64,000 bases of DNA from Ancistrus triradiatus (taxonomy: Eukaryota > Chordata > Actinopteri > Siluriformes > Loricariidae). Location: NCBI GenBank assembly GCA_025084515.1, contig JAJAGP010001966.1, positions 1-64,000 on the forward strand, given 5' to 3'. The notes beneath the pieces were generated by a model. It ran no database searches and had not been told where the DNA came from. It was given only the letters and a program-made list of their open reading frames with translations. Both the position numbers and the translations under genes were made by a program. Shown in pieces: positions 11,400-21,649 of the stretch (position 1 is the stretch's first letter; each line of letters starts with the position of its first letter).

Positions 11400-13194
11400 T
11401 ATCAACGATTTATAAATTGATACACCCTTATTATTCATTCTTATTTAACCACATAATTCTAATTTATTTTAACTTTAACTTTTTAGCTTACATAAAATGA
11501 ATAATAATGCAAAACTATTAACTATTTTTTTGCTCACAAAGCAGATACAGTAACTTTAGAGGGAGAAGTTCCTTTATAGGGCTTTTATTCTGAGGCACCA
11601 CAGCATAGAGAAACAGCCATGGCACATTTCAGCCTTGATAATTTAATTTCCTACAAGGAAGTTTAGCTGTAATTTATTCATGCATAACCACTGTGTGTAT
11701 CAGCGTTCTGCTTTGTTCAAGTGTTTTGATGTTTATCACACATGGGTTAACACACTAGGTGAAGAGCAAGGGTAAGCAACAGTATCAAATGTGCACTGGA
11801 CATTTTCAATGTCCAAATTTGTTTAATAATGTCAATATCTGTACTGATCTGATCCAGAGTACTGGATTGGTGCCTCACTAATGACAATGCATGTATTTTT
11901 TATTCAAGAAAGCTGTGTTGATGTAAAACACAACATTGATGTTTCTTCTGTTTCTAGGCTTGCTGGTTAATGAGTCCTGTTAATTACAGAAATGCAACGC
12001 ATACTGCATTTTTAGAGCATTATGCATTAGTCTAGTGGAGATGTGAAAAATCAGTCAGACAGCACGCCCACTGTATAGACTGAGATGAGAAATGTAGCTA
12101 TATATCGCAATTGCTTTTATCTTCCTAGACAAAAGTGTAACATAAAGAGCTCTACCCATACACACACAGCATTATTCTTGACATGACTGAAGGCTCTGAA
12201 TGTAAAATGCAGAAGATTTACAGTTCTACTCCATCCATCCTGACATAAAATATATTCACTAAATATATCCACCTACGAATTCAAAACAGTGCAGCAGAGT
12301 GTATCATCTAACCATTCAGTCAGGCCACAACCTCAATTTAATGCTCTAAATAGTTTCCACTATAGGAAACATTAGCAAATTGATGTCAGATGTTGTCAGA
12401 GTTGTTAGCTGAGCACAGGTGAAAAACAGGGTGCAACTGAACTGAGTGTGCTTCTGCATAAGAACTGTGTCCTTAAGAGTTCAGTAAGCAAGGATGCTTC
12501 GCTGATGCCAAATTAGGTGTGCACATTTTATGCTCTCATAATTATACCTTTACTTTTCCATAACGCTCCCTGTGGTTAAATGACAGCCACAAAACCTGAA
12601 TATATTTGTAAAAAGAAATTATCTTACCTCTGAAAGTCACATTAAAAGTTTCTAGGTGGGAGTTTCTTATGCAAACTTATTCAGGAACCTGCTGAGAGAA
12701 CATTTGCTTAGGATTTAAAACCATTTGCTAATTACTGTGTCTGGCAACATGTTTCATGGGAGCCATGTTACCGTTATATCTTTTTTTTAATTGAAATTGA
12801 GTAAGTGAACACCAAGAAAAAAAGAGTAAACACAAAGGCAAAATGCCGTCTACTCCCTCTCAGTCAGTTTATTATGATTTTTATTACTATCACAGAAATA
12901 CAATGAAAGCCTAGGATATTGGCAGACCAGAAGGAAGGACAGGATGTAGATAGAGGCAAGAAAACTACACCTCTAGTACACTACACTTCCTTGGCCTGGA
13001 AGGTGATTTCCTTATTTTTGGATTGCCCAGCAGTAAAGTGGGAGCTAGTAGTCCATATAGCAGAATTCTTCACAGGTTATAGCAGGTATTCAAAATCAGG
13101 GCTCTATCTATGTAGAAATATAGGTATACAATGCAATCAATAACACCCTTCACTTTTAGACCCTTTCACTTGTGCTAAAATAACAAACACAACA
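11400..13194. other. unrecognised AT-rich stretch
   Basis: Nothing assignable. A 74-codon open frame at 12919-13143 lacks any motif. No microsatellite or transposon terminus was seen. Confidence 0.45.
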
Positions 13195-13353
13195 GATTTA
13201 CCCATTATTCTGCACTTAATACCCCATAATGACAAAGTAAAAACAGAAATTTAATAAAAAGATAAAATAATCCATTGACACAAGTATTCAGACACTGCTT
13301 GAGGTCATCATCTTGTTGGAAGATAAACCTTCAGCCCAGTTTGAGGTTCAGTA
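13195..13353 (-). mobile_element. Tc1-like family E fragment, internally deleted
   Basis: The segment 'taccccataatgacaaagt' near 13220 and the following terminal region match the family E copy at 58207. From about 13301 the sequence jumps to the transposase segment around the second catalytic Asp on the minus strand (the reverse of 'ctgaaggttyatcttccaac'). The material between is missing. Confidence 0.7.
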
Positions 13354-13377
13354 CTTTGCTATATATAAACACACACA

Positions 13378-14602
13378 CAGTGGTGCTTGAAAGTTTGTGA
13401 ACCCTTCTATTTCTATATTTCTGCATAAATATGACGTAAAATATCATCAGATTTTCACACAAGTCCTAAAAGTAGATAAAGAGAACCCAGTTAAACAAAT
13501 GAGACAAAAATATAATATTTGATCATGTATTTACTGAGAAAAATCATACAATATTACATATTAGTGAGTGGCAAAAGTATATGAACCTTTGCTTTCAGTA
13601 TCTGGAGTGACCCCCCCTGTGCAGCAATAACTGCAACTAAACGTTTCCTGTAACTGTTGATCAGTCCTGCACACCGGCTTGGAGGAATTTTAGCCCATTC
13701 CTCTGTACAGAACAGCTTCAACTCTGGGATGTTGGTAGGTTTCCTCACATTAGCTGCTCACTTCAGGTCCTTCCACAACATTTCGATTGGAATAAGGTCA
13801 GGACTTTGACTTGGCCATTCCAAAACATGAACTTTATTCTTCTTTAACCATTCTTTGGTAGAACGACTTGTGTGCTTAAGGTCGTTGTCTTGCTGCATGA
13901 CCCACCTTCTCTTGAGATTCAGTTCATGGACAGATGTCCTGACATTTTCCTTTAGAATTCTCTGATATAATTCAGAATCCATTGTTCCATCAATGATGGT
14001 AAGCTGTCCTGTCCCAGATGCAACAAAACAGGCCCAAACCATGACACTACCACCACCATGTTTCACAGATGGGATAAGGTTCTTTAACATTAGCCAATGT
14101 GAGAGAGGCCTTCAGTTGCTTAGAAGTTACCCTGGGGTTCTTTGTGACCTCACCTACTATTACACGCCTTGCTCTTGGAGTGATCTTTGTTGGTCGACCA
14201 CTCCTGGGGAGGGTAACAATGGCCTTGAATTTCCTCCATTTGTACACAATCTGTCTGACTGTGGATTGGTGGAGTCCAAAGTCTTTAGAGATAGTTTTGT
14301 AACCTTTTCCAGCCTGATGAGCATCAACAACTCTTTTTCTGAGGTCCTCAGAAACCTCCTTTGTTCGTGCCATGATAAACTTCCACAAACATGTGTTGTG
14401 AAGAGCAGACTTTGATAGATCTTTGTTCTTTAAATAAAACAGGGTGCCCACTCACACCTGATTGTCATCCCATTGATTAAAAACACCTGGCTCTAATTTC
14501 ACCTTCAACTTAACGGCTAATCCTAGAGGATCACATACTATTTCCACTCACTAATATGTAATATTGGATCATTTTCCTCAACAAATAAATGACCAAGTAT
14601 AA
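13378..14602 (-). mobile_element. Tc1-like family A element (copy A2)
   Basis: The left terminus CAGTGGTGCTTGAAAG is at 13378, directly after a short CA run. The right side ends near 14602 within the 'caaataaatgaccaag' part, and the right inverted repeat is lost. The transposase is on the minus strand. A family copy with all segments would be about 1.6 kb. Confidence 0.9.
13554..14373 (-). pseudogene. Tc1-like family A transposase lacking the first catalytic Asp
   Basis: The start codon at 14373 opens MARTKEVSEDLRKRVVDAHQ, a paired-like helix-turn-helix that continues to the GRPTKITPRARR motif and a second helix-turn-helix ending LTLANV. There the frame jumps to a segment that resumes as HGGGSVMVWACF. 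The intervening stretch, which carries the DETKIE motif and first catalytic Asp, is deleted. After that QQDNDLKHTSRSTKEW (second Asp) and WPSQSPDLIPIEMLWKDL (catalytic Glu) are intact, and TEEWAKIPPSRCAGLINSYR forms the C-terminus after a further frame change near 13755. Both DNA-binding helices survive but catalysis is impossible. Of the copies here this has the best-preserved N-terminal half. Confidence 0.9.
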
Positions 14603-14817
14603 CCAAGCATACTCATAAGAACTCATAATTTCTCAAAGGTTTTATGTGAATTATATGGTCTTATACGTGCAGCACCAGAAGCTGAAAATCAGTGCGCTGC
14701 ATAAACAAGATGCTTTAGACGTGCATAAGACGTATTAAGGCTGTGTGAAACGCCCGTAAAAAGCCACACAAGTCTAAGCATAAAGCATGCTGTCTGACCC
14801 TGTCTTGAAGCACGAGA
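14603..14817. other. short unassigned stretch
   Basis: Between element A2 and the SINE. CpG-containing sequence of unknown origin that continues beyond the SINE at 15143. Confidence 0.4.
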
Positions 14818-14828
14818 AGCCGAAATGC

Positions 14829-15131
14829 TTTCCGTTTCCGTTTATTCATTTATTTAACGTCGCTATCAGCATCAGTGGCCATGTTCAGCGACACACACAA
14901 GGTTACATCCATACACAAGGATATCTCAAGACAAGTCACTCATACACTCAAGTAAATGCCAATTTAGTGTAGTCAATTATCCTAACATGCATGTCTTTGG
15001 ACCGTGGGAGGGAACCAGAGTACCCGGAGTAAACACACACGGACACAGAAAGGACCCAGGCTGCTCCACCCTGGGATTGAACCCAGGACCTTCTTGCTGT
15101 GAGGCGGCGATGCTACCCACCGAGCCGCCCC
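14829..15131 (-). repeat. DANA/Mermaid-like tRNA-derived SINE, full length with target duplication
   Basis: On the minus strand it begins GGGGCGGCTCGGTGGGTAGC (A-box region), has 'ctgggttcaatccc' (B box), then the conserved body with 'tccaaagacatgcatg', and ends in AAATAAATGAATAAA and GGAAAC repeats. It is flanked by an exact 11-bp direct repeat agccgaaatgc at 14818-14828 and 15132-15142. Direct repeats of this length show that it arrived by target-primed retroposition, copied by a partner LINE. Confidence 0.85.
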
Positions 15132-15142
15132 AGCCGAAATGC

Positions 15143-15440
15143 AACGCGCTGTATAATCAATGCACATATTAGGTTATAATGCGTATTAGTGCTGTGTGTC
15201 AGCGTGCACGAAACGAAACCAAAAAAACCCGCAAAATGCATTTACCCGATCACATATTTACAGTCGTGAAGCATGTTTCGGCAAACCTAGTGTGAGCAGG
15301 AGCCAGGGCGTGAATGGGGAGGGGCGACAAACGCACTTCAAGGCAACCGTGCTAAATGTGAGAACACCCTAAGACCCCCTGGAAAGAATGTAATCAGGAT
15401 TGAAAATCTAACCTCAAGCACAGAGATTATAGGAACTAGT
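15143..15440. other. unassigned stretch with CpGs
   Basis: No repeat or exon recognised. It lies between the SINE and the LINE remnant. Confidence 0.4.
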
Positions 15441-15453
15441 ACCTGTCACGGAT

Positions 15454-16110
15454 GTGTTCCTAGCCTCAAACGCTACACACAATTCACCTACAACTGCATC
15501 GCCACAAGCAAATAAAGACAACACTGTCATGAAATTTGTGGGCAAAACTGCAATCATTGGCCTGAATACTGGTGATGATGAAGCGACATACAGGAGTGAG
15601 GTGGCAAATCTGGTGACGTGGTGTAAAAACAACAACCTATCTCTCAAAAGACAAGACCAGGGAGCTGACATTAATTATGACCTCATCTGCACATGCAACA
15701 TTGCCTGGCTAGTCAACAAGGCACAAGAGCGGCTGCAGTTTTGAAAGAGACTCAGGTAATTTAGCATGTCACCATGGATTGTCAGTAACATTTACAGCTG
15801 CATCATAGAAAGCATCTTGATCAGCTGCATCACTGCGTGGTATGGGAACAGCAGCATTATGGCCTCCAAGCGCCTGCAAAGAGTGATAAAGACTGCTGAG
15901 AAGATCGAAAAGGGCACCCCCCATCTCTGCAGGACATCTACCACAGGAGAGTCTACAGAAGAGCCTGCAGCATCATCAAAGACTCCACTCACACCCAAAC
16001 AGGTTTTTCACACTTACGCCATCTGGCAGAAGGTACAGAAGTATGAAATGGATTACTTCTAGGCTGAGGATAGAGCTTTTATCCTCCATAGACTGTTCGA
16101 TAGATCCAAT
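15454..16110 (+). pseudogene. L2/CR1-like LINE reverse transcriptase, C-terminal part
   Basis: Reverse transcriptase of a non-LTR retrotransposon, which copies its own RNA at a nicked target. Visible in order: the palm segment MKFVGKTAIIGLNTGDDEAT (15529 on), where the expected F-[AV]-D-D catalytic motif reads FVGK, so both Asp are lost; YRSEVANLVTWCKNNNLSL; NKAQERLQF; SPWIVSNIYSCIIESILISC; ITAWYGNSS; ASKRLQRVIKTAEKI. These match the palm and thumb of fish L2/Rex-type elements. Part of the body after NNLSL is deleted, a stop follows QERLQF, and a frame change near 15910 scrambles the end. The endonuclease domain is absent, so this is a 5'-truncated insertion. Confidence 0.8.
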
Positions 16111-17110
16111 ACACCTCAACATAAAGGAAGCCTCACATGCAGATGCTCACATACTACACACTGCACACTGAAATCCACTGTTATGGACTGTTTGCACTAC
16201 TTTGTATATTGTATATTGCAGTGGCGTGCAGGCAGGCCCTTCTAACCCTTCTGAGAGGAGGTCAAAAAATGGTGTTTGTAAAATATTATATGAGTTATTT
16301 CATGCATGCTACTCTGTGTTATCTTGGTTGCTAAAATATGCATATCTGAATGAGAGTGCTACTAACCAATCAAAACTGCTCATGAGAATGAATTCTGTCT
16401 ACATGTTTATGTACCCCTTCTGATGATATTTTGAAAGGTTCGGTGATACGAGTTGGACAAATGGACAAAAAAATCTGACTAATCAGATTTATGATTTTCA
16501 CTACAGGGGCTGGCCCATAGCTGTTTAATCCTTCTCAGCATACTGAAGAAGGTGCTATGTATTTGTCATTCATAAATAAACATTACTGTCTATGTGCATG
16601 ATTATATCCCTAGATAAGGTCAAATGGTGGCTTGCAAGGAAAGTTGCAATAATTCATCAATGTCAGCCAAGTCTACATGCAAAATAATAGACTATTTTCT
16701 GGCAAAGATGCAGAAGATGGACTTTATCTTTAAACAAGCCTAACGGACTGGAGAGTTTGGTGTTTCCTTAATGTTTTGGCTGCCATGGCATACTGTACAC
16801 ATGAGAAATTAGTTACCATACTTTGTTGGATGGTTGTACTTGTAGGATTTGTGCATTATTTTCGAACGTTACACAGAAAATTAAGCTATGAGAAAACATT
16901 GTTGTGCTCTTTCTTACATGCTGCTTTTCATTTGTAGTTGCATTTGGGCTGTTGATCTGTATTTTGAAATCCATACAATAATTTAAAATCAATGGTAATG
17001 TTACTGTGCATTGACACTGTGTGTGCAAGTTACAGGCTGGGGGAGACGTTGGGTAGCAGAAGGGGTACCCACTGTATGCACTGCATGCCACTGATATATA
17101 GCATATTGTA
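16111..17110. other. LINE 3' region then unassigned DNA
   Basis: To about 16210 the sequence ('ctgcacactg...gtttgcactactttgtatatt') resembles the 3' untranslated end of the preceding LINE. From 16211 to 17110 nothing is recognised with confidence. 'gcagtggcgtgcaggcaggc' at about 16218 may start another dispersed repeat. Confidence 0.4.
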
Positions 17111-17112
17111 TA

Positions 17113-17441
17113 CAGTGCTGTACAAAAGCACAGAAGCACTGCAGTCTCTGATCCACTCATACCAGCACAACACACATTAACACACCACCACCACCATGTC
17201 AGTGTCACTGCAGTACTGAAAATGATGTACCACCCAAATTGTACCGGGTCTTTGATGACCCTGTAGGGGTCCTGACCATTAGAGAACATAGTAAACTGGA
17301 ATAACAAATTATGTAGAAGAATAGATGGACTCCAGTCTGTAATTGTAGAACTACAAAGTTCAGTAACCACTAAAACGTAAATAAAGAAGAAGCTGAATAT
17401 AACTGAAAATATAGAATGACTCTAACTTTTGCACAGTACTG
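17113..17441. mobile_element. 329-bp Tc1-type derivative (family L) carrying half of a fold-back element
   Basis: The ends CAGTGCTGTACAAAAG and CTTTTGCACAGTACTG are inverted repeats with two mismatches, flanked by TA at 17111-17112 and 17442-17443. The interior at about 17140-17365 is the right arm of the fold-back family F ('tgatccactcataccagcac' through 'tctgtaattgtagaactac'). There is no transposase. I infer a chimera of two element types. Short termini leave some doubt about the outer element. Confidence 0.6.
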
Positions 17442-17504
17442 TATGTGTATTGTGTGCCTCCGGGTGACAGGCTTTTGCATCAGTTTTCATATCCAACTTA
17501 TCCC

Positions 17505-17518
17505 TGTGTGTGTGCGTG

Positions 17519-17560
<42 letters not shown>
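17505..17560. repeat. (TG)n microsatellite
   Basis: TG run with a few CG interruptions. Confidence 0.95.
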
Positions 17561-17561
<1 letters not shown>

Positions 17562-17660
17562 CCTGCAATGGACAGTTCCCTCCATGTGTTCTGAGCTTCT
17601 GGTTAGGCTCCAGCCACCCCAGGACCCTTAAATGGATTAAGCCCGTATGAAAAGTGAGTG
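17561..17660 (+). repeat. DANA-like SINE 3' part
   Basis: 'ccctgcaatgga', 'ggttaggctccagccacccc' and a final GTGAGTGAGTG tail are the 3' region of the DANA-like SINE in plus orientation. The TG microsatellite directly upstream stands where other copies also have simple repeats. Confidence 0.7.
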
Positions 17661-17794
17661 AGTGTGAGTCACCTCTTAGTACAAACCAACATTCCACTAA
17701 AAGCTGAACATTAACAAATAAAAAATCAAATGCAAGGTTACTAATATGGCAGCAGCAGAGTAAATCCACGCAAAACATATTCACTTGCTCACTC

Positions 17795-17915
17795 ATTAAT
17801 ACTGGGACACTTCAGAGATGCCAACTGACCTAATGCATGCATTTGGAACGTAGGAGGAAACCAGAGTGGCTGAAGGAAACCCACACAGGGACAAGGAGAA
17901 TATGAAATCTCGAAA
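17795..17915 (-). repeat. DANA-like SINE body fragment
   Basis: 'taatgcatgcatttggaacg', 'ggaggaaaccagag' and 'gaaacccacacagggacaag' are the conserved body in minus orientation. The ends are lost. Confidence 0.75.
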
Positions 17916-18059
17916 TGGCCACCTGAACTCTTGAAGTCTTGATGCACACTCAACACCCTTTTGATTCACTTTTGACTCGGCTATTTGGGTATCGGACTTG
18001 ACAAGAGCTTTAAGTTTTACATATATCTCCTTTAAACCACTGACAGGTGAAGTGAATGA

Positions 18060-18372
18060 CAATGACTGTGTGAAGCTCTGGAAATTGTTCTCCTTTGGTC
18101 CTGGCATTCATGTTGATATTGCTTTGACACATACAGTACCACCTGCCTAAACATTACTGAAGACCAAGTACCCTCTTCCATGGCAATGGTAAGTTCTAAT
18201 GAATGTGGCCTTTCTAAGCAGGATAATGAGCCGTGGCATACTTAAAAATTGTTCAGGAATGGTTTTACAAACGTGACATTGACTTGGCCTCCAACTTCCC
18301 CAGATTTCAGTCTGATCATGCATTTGTGGGAAGTGCTGGTCAAACAAATCTGATCCATGGAGTCCCCAACTC
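18060..18372 (+). pseudogene. Tc1-like family J transposase fragment (right-facing copy)
   Basis: After a stretch similar to the segment between the first and second catalytic Asp, 18214-18372 encodes QDNEPWHT (second Asp; usual form QDNAPCHK), LTWPPTSPDF followed by SLIMHLWEVL (third region; usual form LTWPPNSPDLNPIEHLWDVL), and SMESP. The catalytic Glu of PIEHLW is replaced, reading LIMHLW, and single-base losses break the frame. No ends of the element are seen. An inverted second copy follows at 18485. Confidence 0.75.
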
Positions 18373-18484
18373 CCACCTTACAGACCTTAAAGCATCAGCC
18401 TCAGACACCTTCAGAGGTCTTGGGTATTCTACGCCTCAATGGAACGGGGAAGTTGTGAGTAAGTTGTCCAGTAAGTTGTGAAGC

Positions 18485-18600
18485 AAGGCCTCCATGGATT
18501 GGACTTCTTTGTCTGGCTTGGTCAGACTGAATTCTTTGTAATGATCCTCAAACCATTTCTGAACAATTTTTGCAGTGTGGCAGGTACTTTTTCAGCTGAA
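18485..18600 (-). pseudogene. Tc1-like family J transposase fragment (inverted copy)
   Basis: On the minus strand 'gccacactgcaaaaattgtt' through 'aagtccaatccatggaggcc' repeats the same transposase segment as 18226-18360 in opposite orientation, with about 110 bp between the arms. The two arms differ at many positions and in deletions. Neither is complete. Confidence 0.7.
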
Positions 18601-18674
18601 AGAGGCTGCTGCGATTGGGGAATACTGTTGACATGAAGGGCTATGTTTGGTCTGCAACCATTTCATAGATATAT

Positions 18675-18870
18675 ACTCACCGATCACACCACCTTGTTTC
18701 TACACTTAGTATCCATTTTATCAGCTCCTCTTACCATATACAGTATATGCACTTAGTAGTTCTACAATTACAGACTGTAGTCCATCTGTTTCTGTACATA
18801 TTTTGTTAGTCCCCTTTAATCTGTTCTCTAATGGTCAGAACCCCCACAGGACCACCACAGATCAGGTACC
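18675..18870. mobile_element. Fold-back element F, left part (copy F3)
   Basis: It starts ACTCACCGATCAC like the complete copy at 39255-40180, continues through 'ccatctgtttctgtacatat' and stops abruptly at 'cagatcaggtacc' (18870). A 558-bp unrelated block follows and the element resumes at 19432. Confidence 0.8.
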
Positions 18871-19428
18871 AAACTGGTCCAGGAGAAGTGGAGTACCTCC
18901 ATGCATTATGGATTAGAGTACATTATACTTCACTGTAGAGCTTCTACTTGAGTGATTAACTGAAATTAGCTGTTTATTACATTTTTACATGTTATAATCT
19001 TGTTTTTTTTTCCTGGTCAGGGTTGTGGGGGAATCTGGCACCTGTCAGTAAGAGCACATGGTGCACACCTAAGTACCCTGGACAAGATACCATTCCCTTG
19101 AAGCTCCAGCAGAGGTTTACTGCGGAACCACGGGATGATCCCCTGACTGGCCTACCCGCTGGCACCCGCTAGAGCCTCCACAGTGGTGGGCTAGCATATC
19201 AGACCACTGCACCACCTGAGTGCCATGTCTTCCACTTGTTTTGTTTAATAATTTAAGTTTGTCTGTTTGTATTTAGTAATTCAAACTTGTCTATCCACCA
19301 CACAGGCTATTAACTTAATACATGCTGATATTGATAATAATCCATATTCACTGTAAACAGAAGACTTATTATGACTGCTGTGGCTTGTACCTAAAAATGC
19401 AAATTGTGGTTCATTCTTGACAAATTCA
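18871..19428. repeat. Duplicated 558-bp block, copy 1 (inside fold-back element)
   Basis: It begins AAACTGGTCCAGGAGAAGTG and ends 'ttcttgacaaattca'. It matches 21061-21649 over its whole length with only about a dozen substitutions that I counted by eye, plus a roughly 40-bp indel near 18985/21170 and small indels. It includes a SINE (19012-19224) and unique-looking flanks. It separates two parts of element F, and a 107-bp piece of F is present on both sides (18764-18870 and 19432-19538). Confidence 0.85.
19012..19224 (-). repeat. tRNA-derived SINE within block copy 1
   Basis: Read on the minus strand it starts GGCACTCAGGTGGTGCAGTG with GTGGTCTGATATGCTAGC (tRNA-like head) and ends with 'acaaccctgaccagg', the tail shared with the DANA-like SINEs. 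The same SINE with the same flanks is at 21231-21445, so it was carried along by the duplication and did not insert twice. Confidence 0.75.
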
Positions 19429-19431
19429 ATT

Positions 19432-19962
19432 ACAATTACAGTCTGTAGTCCATCTGTTTCTGTACATATTTTGTTAGTCCCCTTTACTCTGTTCTCTAAT
19501 GGTCAGGACCCCCACAGAACCCCCACAGATCAGGTACCATTTCAGCACTGCAGTGACACTGATGTGGTGGTAGATAGCGCGTGTTGTGCTGATATGAGTG
19601 GAACAGAACTGGTGTCTGGACATTTTTGGCTGGTGGACTACTTTCAGGCCAGCAGTGACACTGAGGTGTTTAAAAACTCCAGCAGCACTGCTGTGTCTGT
19701 TCTACTCACACCAGCACAACAGGCATTATCCACCACCACGTCAGTGTCACTGCAGTTCTGAAACAGTACCTGATCTGTGGTGTCCTGACCATTAGGGAAC
19801 AGAGTAAAGGGAATTAACATTAACAATTATGAAAAGAAACAGATGGACTACAGTCTGTAATTGGAGAACTACAAAGTGCATCTATATGGTAAGTGAAACT
19901 GACATAATTGACAATGAGTTTCAAAACAAGAAGGTGTCTCTAGTACAGTGATCAGTAAGTGT
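19432..19962. mobile_element. Fold-back element F, right part (copy F3)
   Basis: It resumes with 'acaattacagtctgtagtcc', repeating 107 bp already present before the block. It passes through the central region and the right arm ('aaaactccagcagcactgct', 'tcagtgtcactgcagttctg') and ends GATCAGTAAGTGTA. The arms are complementary, as in the copy at 39255. No coding sequence. Confidence 0.8.
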
Positions 19963-21060
19963 ACACACACAGTGATACACATAATGAATGAGCCCATTCC
20001 AACTCAGCAATGAGCCTGAGCCACTATATTACCCTGACATTAGTGAATTTAACAGGGATTTTGGAAATACAGGACATAGATAGGGATTTTGCTCTAGAAA
20101 GTAATAGAAATATGACTCCCGCTATATGAATATTTGTTATGCAGACACATTTCTGGAATGAGGTACAGTTGGATAATGGGATTTGAGTGTATGTATACTG
20201 CATATTACTTGTAAGCTTATATTGATACTAATAATAATTAGATCTGAATATCAGTATTAGTTAATATAAGTAATTATTAGGCTAGCCTAATGTGAGCAAT
20301 TTAATTTGACTGGTCAGAGTGAGATAGCAGTTTCTCCAGGATTTAAGAGATGCTGTTAGCAATAAAATGATTAGCTCTTAGTCAAATAAATTTAGGATTT
20401 TTAAAATAGGAACTACCACACCTATTTTTAAAAGAGTTTCTTCTATATATTTCAGCAGAGAGCTACTTTTAGCTTTTAGATTCCTGTGAATACACCCTAT
20501 GGCAAAAACCATTTATCTTTCAGGGTGACTTGCATTTCGTTTGGCCTCCTGCACTCAGCTAGTCTAACATCATCATGACATGTACAGAGAACATGCCACC
20601 TTCCATGCTCGGCATCCCAGTTCACATTCTGTCTGTATTATATCTGCTAGTTTATAACACTGGTGCTACTCACCATGAAGAAACATAACAATAACTGATC
20701 AGTACAACAAGACAAAAGCAAAATCTCTGATTAACCACATAGAGAGATGCAGGCATTTTAGCAGAAGTGCACTTCACTGTGAATGAGACCCTCCTAATTC
20801 ATCATCTGCATCCATCTTGACTCCTATCCTGACTTCTACCATCCCTCAGATGAAATGTAACCCATTGAGCGAAGGCATGAAAACGTGCCAGAGAAATGAT
20901 ACATTTTTAAGCGACTTCCCAGATGATAGAATGAGATGAAGAGAGAGAGAAGGATAAAGCAGAAGGTAACAGTGGCTTTCCGCATGAATGTTTTATAGGG
21001 ATTTAAAGGCAATTTCATGCAAATGTGACCACTGCTTGTGAAGCAGAATTTACCAACAGC
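19963..21060. other. unassigned stretch
   Basis: No element ends or coding motifs. Short purine runs only (about 20939-20950). Confidence 0.45.
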
Positions 21061-21649
21061 AAACTGGTCCAGGAGAAGTGGAGTACCTCCATGCATTATG
21101 GATTAGAGTACATTATACTTCACTGTAGGGCTTCTACTTGAGTGAATAACTGAAATTAGCTGTTTATTATATTTAATTACATTTTAATAATTGAAAATGA
21201 ATGTCAATCACATTTTTACATGTTATATATCCTGGTCAGGGCTGTGGGGGAATCTGGCACCTGTCAGTAAGAGCACATGGTGCACACCTAAGTGTACCCT
21301 GGACAAGATACCATTCCCTTGAAGCTCCAGCAGAGGTTTACTGCGGAACCACGAGATGATCCCCTGACTGGCCTACCAGCTGGCACCCGCTAGAGCCTCC
21401 AAAGTGGTGGGCTAGCATATCAGACCACTGCACCACCTGAGTGCCATGTCTTCCACTTGTTTTGTTTAATAATTTAAGTTTATCTGTTTGTTTTTAGTAA
21501 TTCAAACTTGTCTATCCACCACACAGGCTATTATCTTAATACATGCTGATATTGATAATAATCCATATTAGCTGTAAACATAAGACTTATTATGACTGCT
21601 GTGGCTTGTACCTAAAAATGCAAATTGTGGTTCATTCTTGACAAATTCA
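21061..21649. repeat. Duplicated block, copy 2 (589 bp)
   Basis: The partner of 18871-19428. It is about 40 bp longer near 21170-21210 ('attttaataattgaaaatga...'). Its flanks are ordinary sequence without fold-back element parts, so this is the better candidate for the original locus. Confidence 0.85.
21231..21445 (-). repeat. tRNA-derived SINE within block copy 2
   Basis: The same minus-strand SINE as 19012-19224, with the head at 21445 and the tail at 21231. Confidence 0.75.

Noticed and set aside
12919..13143. 74-codon open frame beginning MADQKEGQD
   Set aside because: Looks protein-like at the start but has no recognisable domain, and the rest is not convincing. An unspliced single exon here has no support.
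16813..17370. 185-codon minus-strand open frame
   Set aside because: It runs across the boundary of element L and the fold-back arm and has no motif or codon bias. Chance frame.
18871..19428. Block copy 1 as a transposon insertion
   Set aside because: No terminal repeats and no short target duplication; the flanking repeat is 107 bp of the host element, which fits repair rather than transposition.
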